From JAZQHR01 sp045540695 (lineage in GTDB: Bacteria > Bacillota > Clostridia > UMGS1810), in the NCBI GenBank assembly GCA_045540695.1, contig JAZQHR010000042.1:1-9616 (forward strand): a stretch of 9,616 bases of DNA, written 5' to 3'. The notes beneath the pieces are model-generated. The model ran no database searches. It saw only the letters and a program-made list of their open reading frames with translations, and was not told the origin of the DNA. Position 1 is the stretch's first letter; every line of letters begins with the position of its first letter. This document shows positions 5,809-9,616 of this stretch, one piece after another. The position numbers and the translations under genes were made by a program.

Positions 5809-7533
5809 ATGAAAAAACTTTTATCAGCAGTGCTTTGTGCTGCTTTGATAATCACTGCTTTGCCATGTGCTTATGCACAGTCAGTAAGTTCACTACTTAC
5901 AAGTATTCAGGCGACTGTTCCTATGGTTAAGGAAGTTAAACCTGACGCTGACATGGAAGTTAAAAAGTCAGCAGATGCCAACTTTGTAGATGGTCCGCTA
6001 ACAGTTGAGGAAGCCATTGTATCTACTACATATGATTTCAAGACAACTCTTGATATGTATAAAGTAAGAGCGGCGTTTACAAACTGGATAAATATCGCAA
6101 AAGGATATGCTGTGTCTGATGCAGATCTTTTGGCAAGAATTAATGGTCTTCATGTTAAGGGTAACTTTACTGTAGAGATTGTTTATCCAAATGCGCTTAA
6201 TGTACCTGCAACATTTACTTCAGGAACAAACATGTATGGCTTTAATGCAGGTGCGAGCACCATATTTAAAGAAACTGGCAGAAGTGTATCAGCTGTTGAT
6301 GCAAGCACAAGCAAGCTTACTATCAATATAACAGTTAAAGATGTAACCGATACATATGATTATGTTGTTGCTTCTGATATGGAAACATATCTAAATACTT
6401 ACCTTGCAGATATAGACCTTACATGCACAGGAATACTTCCTGCCGCACATGGTGCATACACTGTAAGAGGTACTATATCAGGTCAGAACACTATATATGA
6501 TGGCACTGACCATGTAGGTACTATTGACTACGTGGCTATTCAGACAGGTGGAGGACAGATTGAAGAAACAATCATAGTTAATACTCCAAGTACAGGTGGT
6601 ACTAACGTTAGCGCAGGAACTACTCAAACAACCAACAAGGTAACACTACAGTTTGTTTCTGAGGGTGAAACTCACTATACTGTTACAAAAGCAAACAAAG
6701 TATCAGTTAATGTTGAAGAAATAGAAGAACCTACAAGAGAGGGTTATGCATTTGTAGGTTGGTTCGCTGACGAAGGTCTTTCTATTCCTGTAAGCGGTGA
6801 ATTGGAAGTAACTGAAGATACTACCATATACGCTAAATGGGTCAATGTTACTGTTCCGGGTGGATTAAACGGTGATGACAGATTTGCGTATATCATTGGT
6901 TACCCTGATGGCGATGTTAGACCAAATGCTAATATTACAAGAGAAGAAATTGCTACAATCTACTACAGATTATTGACAAAAGAAAAGAGACACGAGCTTT
7001 ACACAGAAGAAAATTCATTTACTGATGTAGATGCTGACAGATGGTCAAATGAAGAAATCTCTACTGTTGCAAACGGTAAATATATCGTTGGTGATCCTGA
7101 TGGAACATTTAGACCTGAAGATGCTATCACAAGAGCTGAGTTTGTAACAATCGCTTCAAGATTCCTTGAAGATACAGACAAAGAAGCATACAAGAGATTT
7201 AACGACATCAAAGATCATTGGGCAGAGGATGCTATCCTTTCTGTAGCTAACCAGGAATGGATTACAGGTTACGAGGATGGTTCATTCAGACCTGATGAAT
7301 ACATCACAAGAGCAGAAGCTATGACTATCTTCAATAGAATTCTTGCTCATTACGTTAACGAAGATAGCTTGATTGACGGCGTTAAACATTGGCCAGATAA
7401 CAAAGAAGGTGCTTGGTACTACTATGAAGTTCTTTCAGCTACAAACTCTAGAACATTCACATTCCAGGCTGACGGCTACAGCGAAAAATGGACAGAAATA
7501 GTTCCAAACCCTGATTGGTCAGTAATAAAATAA
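5809..7533 (+). CDS. Secreted SLH-domain surface protein with InlB B-type repeat
   Basis: Predicted exported protein held on the cell wall by its SLH domains. The 574 residues start with a signal peptide (MKKLLSAV..., cleavage likely after AYA, residue 23). Residues 24-270 form a region I do not recognise, followed by a Gly/Thr-rich linker (about 247-275). Residues about 277-345 form an InlB B-type (Listeria-Bacteroides) repeat, with the typical REGYAFVGWFAD core and TTIYAKW ending. Three SLH domains follow: about 353-390 (shortened at its N-terminal side, GYPDGDVRPNANITREE), 402-453 (GDPDGTFRPEDAITRAE) and 463-512 (GYEDGSFRPDEYITRAE). A Trp/Tyr-rich tail closes the protein (about 527-574). 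The ribosome binding site GGAGGGG (5794-5800) lies 8 bases before ATG. It stands alone between a promoter and a terminator. SLH domains usually bind pyruvylated wall polymers; what the N-terminal region binds or does is unknown. The surface location is well supported, the role is not. Confidence 0.93.
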   Translation: MKKLLSAVLCAALIITALPCAYAQSVSSLLTSIQATVPMVKEVKPDADMEVKKSADANFVDGPLTVEEAIVSTTYDFKTTLDMYKVRAAFTNWINIAKGYAVSDADLLARINGLHVKGNFTVEIVYPNALNVPATFTSGTNMYGFNAGASTIFKETGRSVSAVDASTSKLTINITVKDVTDTYDYVVASDMETYLNTYLADIDLTCTGILPAAHGAYTVRGTISGQNTIYDGTDHVGTIDYVAIQTGGGQIEETIIVNTPSTGGTNVSAGTTQTTNKVTLQFVSEGETHYTVTKANKVSVNVEEIEEPTREGYAFVGWFADEGLSIPVSGELEVTEDTTIYAKWVNVTVPGGLNGDDRFAYIIGYPDGDVRPNANITREEIATIYYRLLTKEKRHELYTEENSFTDVDADRWSNEEISTVANGKYIVGDPDGTFRPEDAITRAEFVTIASRFLEDTDKEAYKRFNDIKDHWAEDAILSVANQEWITGYEDGSFRPDEYITRAEAMTIFNRILAHYVNEDSLIDGVKHWPDNKEGAWYYYEVLSATNSRTFTFQADGYSEKWTEIVPNPDWSVIK

Positions 7534-7566
7534 TCAAAAATACAAAAGTAGCATAAAATATAAATT

Positions 7567-7597
7567 AAACCCACACATCATACGATGTGTGGGTTTT
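7567..7597 (+). terminator. Rho-independent terminator of the SLH protein gene
   Basis: A 13-bp perfect stem (7567-7579 with 7584-7596, core CCCACACATC/GATGTGTGGG) has a 4-base loop ATAC and ends in four T. It starts 33 bases after the SLH gene stop codon. The T-run is short but the stem is strong, and it may also act as a backstop for minus-strand transcription. Confidence 0.88.
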
Positions 7598-7783
7598 CTG
7601 TGCGTCCACATATTTTGCCGTCAAAATGCCAAAATCTAAGACAAGAAAGAAAAATATATTTAACGCTATTATAAGTGTTTATTTAATTTTTAAAAATATC
7701 GTTTGAATTTTCTAAGAATTTCATCAAATGGTGTTTTTACGCTCGACTGAAAGTTTGTGGTTTTTATTAAATAACACACCATT
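7598..7783. other. Gene-free AT-rich intergenic stretch
   Basis: No convincing reading frame, RNA gene or promoter is visible here. The only structure I see is a pair of 8-base arms, AATGGTGT (7727-7734) and ACACCATT (7776-7783), 41 bases apart; so long a gap in AT-rich DNA makes chance likely. The stretch lies between the converging SLH and deoR genes. Confidence 0.6.
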
Positions 7784-7891
7784 GTAGGGAATGCCCTGTG
7801 TGGCATTCCTAAGTGAAACATCGTAAAGATTGTTCTATGAATCTTCCCACCGCTAAATCGTTCCCCTCTCCTTTAGGTAAGGAGAGTTTTT
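7784..7891. repeat. Candidate dispersed intergenic repeat element with two hairpins
   Basis: The segment starts with TGTAGGGAATGCC, whose GGAATGCC (7788-7795) pairs with GGCATTCC (7802-7809) across a 6-base loop. It continues through an unstructured part and ends with CTCTCCTT (7866-7873) pairing with AAGGAGAG (7879-7886), then five T. A GTAGGG-type opening plus a CCCCTCTCC...GGAGAG-type end resembles multi-copy intergenic elements I associate with gut Clostridia. Only one copy is in this window, so repeat status is inferred from resemblance. The second hairpin could also act as a plus-strand terminator. A short frame running through it (7813-8016) is not a credible gene. Confidence 0.45.
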
Positions 7892-7915
7892 ATTCCAACC
7901 AGGGATATCTTGAAC

Positions 7916-7949
7916 AAAAAAGGATTTCTCTTTCGAGAAATCCTTTTTT
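7916..7949 (-). terminator. Terminator of deoR, potentially bidirectional
   Basis: A perfect 15-bp stem (7916-7930 with 7935-7949) has a 4-base loop. Six A on the left arm and six T on the right arm give a terminator in both directions. On the minus strand it starts 20 bases beyond the deoR stop codon, so it mainly ends deoR, while also blocking read-through arriving from the left. Confidence 0.92.
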
Positions 7950-7969
7950 AGCTTTATTTATAACATCTG

Positions 7970-8734
7970 TTATTCTGTTTTTAGTATCTTTACTTCCATA
8001 TCCTCAAATGCTTTAGTCCATTTATCGTCAAAATCGCCGTCTGTGACGAAATAATCAAGTCGTTCTATTGTAACGAGCTTTGAGAAACCAATTCGCCCTA
8101 ATTTCGATTTATCGCATAAATAGTATATCTCATCAGAGTTCTTAATCATTTTCTGCTTTATGGCACATTCCTGCTCATTACTTTCAAGCACTCCGCCGTC
8201 AAGAGTAACACCTTTCGACGAGAAAAACATCTTATTTGCATAGTAGTTTTCTTCTATGATAGATTCCGCCATACTTCCGACAAACGACTGGTTATTGCTC
8301 ACGTATCCGCCAACCGCTATAACTTTAATATCACTTTGCGATGAAAGCTCGTTTATAACCCTTAAAGAGTTTGTAACGATAGTGATATTCTTCATTTTCT
8401 TAAGCTCACGAGCCATAAAAAATGTAGTGGTAGATGCGTCTAAAAACACTGTATCACCAGGAAATACGTGTTCTACAGCTATTTTGGCAAGCTTTTCTTT
8501 GACGTCGGTGTTTGTGTTTTTTCTTTTTTCAAGAGAAAGCTCATAAGCACCCGAATCAATAGGCACCGCACCGCCATGCGTTCTTAAGAGCTGTTCCTGC
8601 TTTTCAAGTTTTTCAAGGTCACGTCTTACCGTTTCCTCGGTAATTGAAAATTCTGCGCTGAGTTTGCTTACAGATACCGAGCCGTTTTGGTTTAGAAGCT
8701 CAAGTATCCTTTTCTGTCTTTCAAGAGCAAACAT
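7970..8734 (-). CDS. DeoR-family transcriptional regulator
   Basis: Predicted DNA-binding repressor that senses a phosphorylated sugar or related intermediate. The 254 residues match the family's usual ~250. The N-terminal winged helix-turn-helix (about 1-56) has the family pattern RQKRILELL...VSVSKLSAEFSITEETVRRDLEKLE...LRTHGGA. The C-terminal DeoRC sensor domain (about 74-235), a ribose-5-phosphate-isomerase-like fold, shows D99-x-S-T-T, VTNSL, GGYV, an FVGSMAES block, and a CDKSKLGRIGF motif. GGAGG (minus strand, 8741-8745) is placed 6 bases before the ATG. It follows pduL on the same strand after about 126 bases, with a probable terminator between them, so it may have its own promoter. 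DeoR regulators are common beside sugar-catabolic genes, including fucose/rhamnose microcompartment loci; that link is inferred from the neighbours. The effector cannot be read from the sequence. Confidence 0.95.
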   Translation of the reverse strand: MFALERQKRILELLNQNGSVSVSKLSAEFSITEETVRRDLEKLEKQEQLLRTHGGAVPIDSGAYELSLEKRKNTNTDVKEKLAKIAVEHVFPGDTVFLDASTTTFFMARELKKMKNITIVTNSLRVINELSSQSDIKVIAVGGYVSNNQSFVGSMAESIIEENYYANKMFFSSKGVTLDGGVLESNEQECAIKQKMIKNSDEIYYLCDKSKLGRIGFSKLVTIERLDYFVTDGDFDDKWTKAFEDMEVKILKTE

Positions 8735-8760
8735 ATCTTACCTCCAACTTATAAGGTCGA

Positions 8761-8774
8761 GGAATGTCAATTCC
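8761..8774. promoter_or_regulatory. Candidate operator: inverted repeat upstream of deoR
   Basis: The sequence GGAAT-GTCA-ATTCC is a 5-bp inverted repeat 16 bases upstream of the deoR Shine-Dalgarno. On the minus strand its centre reads TTGACA (8765-8770), a perfect -35 hexamer, with TATAAG 11 bases further on; that spacing is too short for a normal promoter. It could be an autoregulatory operator. A single short palindrome is weak evidence. Confidence 0.3.
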
Positions 8775-8833
8775 ACTTACCTTAAACTTTTTTAAATTTT
8801 ACACTTTCAAATTATTGTCCTTGTGAAAGGCAC

Positions 8834-8855
8834 AAAGGGAGTATAACACTCCCTT
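8834..8855 (-). terminator. Probable terminator after pduL
   Basis: An 8-bp stem (8835-8842 AAGGGAGT with 8848-8855 ACTCCCTT) with a 5-base loop begins 6 bases after the pduL stop codon on the minus strand. The following T-run is only three bases, so termination may be partial and some transcripts may continue into deoR. Confidence 0.6.
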
Positions 8856-8860
8856 AAATT

Positions 8861-9496
8861 TTATTTCTTTATTATTTTAACTAAATCACCGTTTCTAAGA
8901 CCTGCCGAGTTTGCATCATCAGTGTCTATGTGCATTTCGGTGTTGAAATCTTCTCTTGTTCTTATCTGAACATCATAAAATTTAGTAGGCTTAATGCCTT
9001 CGACAAGAACGTCAACATAATCGTTATCCTTTAAGCCGTGCTTTTGGGCATATTCAGGAGTAAGATGTATGTGTCTGTTAGCTATGATAACGCCCTGCTT
9101 TAAGTAAACTGAGCCTTTTGGTCCTACTATAACTATTCTTTCCGAGCCTTCCACGTTGCCTGACGGACGAACAGGTGGGCTAACCTTTAGAACAAATGTA
9201 TCTGTACGCGATATTTCAACCTGTGTATCTTTTCTTACAGGTCCTAATACTCTTACTTTTTCAATAGATTTCAAAGAAGGACCAACAAGTGTTACAAATT
9301 GGTCAGAAGCAAATTCTCTGCCCATAAGTGTCTTTTTCTTTGTCAATTCAAACCCTTCACCAAAAAGAACATCCAAATCTTTTCTTGAAAGATGAACGTG
9401 ACGCTGAGAAACACCGATTGTTACCTTGTCTCTGTTTTCTTCGAAATCAATAACAGCTTTTTTTACAGCCTCTGTAATTTCTTTAATATCGTACAT
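8861..9496 (-). CDS. pduL: Phosphate propanoyltransferase (PduL-type phosphotransacylase)
   Basis: Transfers an acyl group (propionyl or acetyl) from CoA to phosphate, recycling CoA and allowing later ATP formation by an acyl kinase. The 211 residues match PduL's usual ~210. Two repeated barrel halves carry the signatures: GVSQRHVHLS (H33, H35), LMGREFASDQFVTLVGP, SPPVRPSGNVEGS (with R110 in the position of the phosphate-site arginine), IANRHIHL (H142, H144), and EMHIDTDDANSA (E187, H189). The histidines are the expected zinc ligands. Residues 1-20 (MYDIKEITEAVKKAVIDFEE) form a probable amphipathic helix with I4, I7, V11, V15 and F18 on one face, like the encapsulation peptide of microcompartment PduL. 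The ribosome binding site is weak (no clear GGAGG). The upstream gene on the same strand ends 25 bases before this ATG, so the two are probably cotranscribed. Enzyme identity is very secure; microcompartment targeting is inferred. Confidence 0.96.
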   Translation of the reverse strand: MYDIKEITEAVKKAVIDFEENRDKVTIGVSQRHVHLSRKDLDVLFGEGFELTKKKTLMGREFASDQFVTLVGPSLKSIEKVRVLGPVRKDTQVEISRTDTFVLKVSPPVRPSGNVEGSERIVIVGPKGSVYLKQGVIIANRHIHLTPEYAQKHGLKDNDYVDVLVEGIKPTKFYDVQIRTREDFNTEMHIDTDDANSAGLRNGDLVKIIKK

Positions 9497-9521
9497 AATA
9501 ATACACTCGCTTTATAGTTAA

Positions 9522-9616
9522 TTATTCTTCGATGTCGAAAAACTTCATGATTTCATCGTGGGGACGTGCAATAACAGCTTTACCAAAAATGCCACCTAAA
9601 ACTTTGGCGTTCTCTT
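9522..9616 (-). CDS. C-terminal end of a gene, possibly a BMC-domain shell protein (partial)
   Basis: A minus-strand frame is open from the right window edge and stops at TAA (9522-9524), showing only the last 30 residues. The tail reads KVLGGIFGKAVIARPHDEI followed by MKFFDIEE. The VIARPHDEI stretch resembles the (V)IPRPH-(D/E)-(V/I) segment near the C-terminus of many BMC-domain shell proteins such as PduA and EutM. It ends 25 bases before pduL on the same strand, a typical operon arrangement, and PduL often neighbours shell genes. Thirty residues are too few for certainty; an unrelated operon gene is possible. Confidence 0.55.
   Translation of the reverse strand, partial: ENAKVLGGIFGKAVIARPHDEIMKFFDIEE

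Noticed and set aside
6999..7211. Minus-strand open frame inside the SLH gene
   Set aside because: Antisense to the conserved second SLH domain; no independent support.
7727..7783. 8-base inverted repeat AATGGTGT/ACACCATT
   Set aside because: The arms are 41 bases apart in AT-rich DNA, with no extension of pairing, no flanking target duplication and no transposase; chance is likely.
7813..8016. Plus-strand frame of 67 codons with a hydrophobic C-terminus
   Set aside because: It runs through the candidate repeat and the bidirectional terminator and overlaps the end of deoR antisense; the hydrophobic stretch is a by-product, and there is no ribosome binding site.
8256..8546. Plus-strand frame of 96 codons with a hydrophobic stretch
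   Set aside because: Antisense to the conserved DeoRC sensor domain; no ribosome binding site.
9156..9395. Plus-strand frame of 79 codons
   Set aside because: Antisense to conserved pduL motifs; no other support.

Overview
The window comes from a low-GC Gram-positive anaerobe, most likely a member of the Clostridia (Bacillota). The evidence is AT-rich DNA, strong AGGAGG-type ribosome binding sites, A-tract/T-tract hairpin terminators, an S-layer homology (SLH) surface protein, a sodium-pumping decarboxylase operon, and what looks like the edge of a bacterial microcompartment (BMC) locus. I cannot name a species from sequence alone.

Left edge (1-1784): the C-terminal ~60% of isoleucyl-tRNA synthetase (ileS), cut by the window start and closed by a strong terminator. 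Its codon use (every Gln is CAA, Lys almost always AAA) differs sharply from the genes that follow.

Centre-left (1826-5719): a compact four-gene operon read from two overlapping promoter-like signals and ended by a long hairpin. It encodes the gamma-type membrane subunit, a free biotin carrier, the beta membrane subunit and the carboxyltransferase (alpha) subunit of a Na+-translocating decarboxylase, most likely oxaloacetate decarboxylase. The carboxyltransferase moves CO2 from oxaloacetate to the biotin carrier; the beta subunit decarboxylates carboxybiotin and exports Na+; the gamma-type subunit anchors the complex. Two points are notable: the biotin domain is a separate protein, and the beta subunit carries an extra ~110-165 residue N-terminal part with a signal-peptide-like start, which I predict lies outside the cell.

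Centre-right (5730-7597): a monocistronic gene with its own near-consensus promoter and terminator. It encodes a secreted protein with an unrecognised N-terminal region, one InlB B-type repeat and three SLH domains, so it is probably anchored to the cell wall.

Intergenic stretch (7598-7969): no gene; it holds hairpins, including one that resembles a dispersed intergenic repeat, and the terminator of the converging minus-strand gene.

Right edge, minus strand (7970-9616): a 3'-partial-visible gene whose tail resembles the end of a BMC shell protein, then pduL (phosphate acyltransferase) with an amphipathic N-terminal helix like a BMC encapsulation peptide, then a DeoR-family sugar-phosphate-responsive repressor. 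Together they suggest the end of a sugar-derived aldehyde-processing microcompartment operon (possibly fucose/rhamnose type), most of which lies beyond the right edge.

I see no tRNA, rRNA, CRISPR array, insertion sequence or phage gene. Most of the window is recognisable housekeeping and energy metabolism; the less ordinary parts are the beta-subunit extension, the SLH protein's N-terminal region, the codon-use break and the BMC edge.
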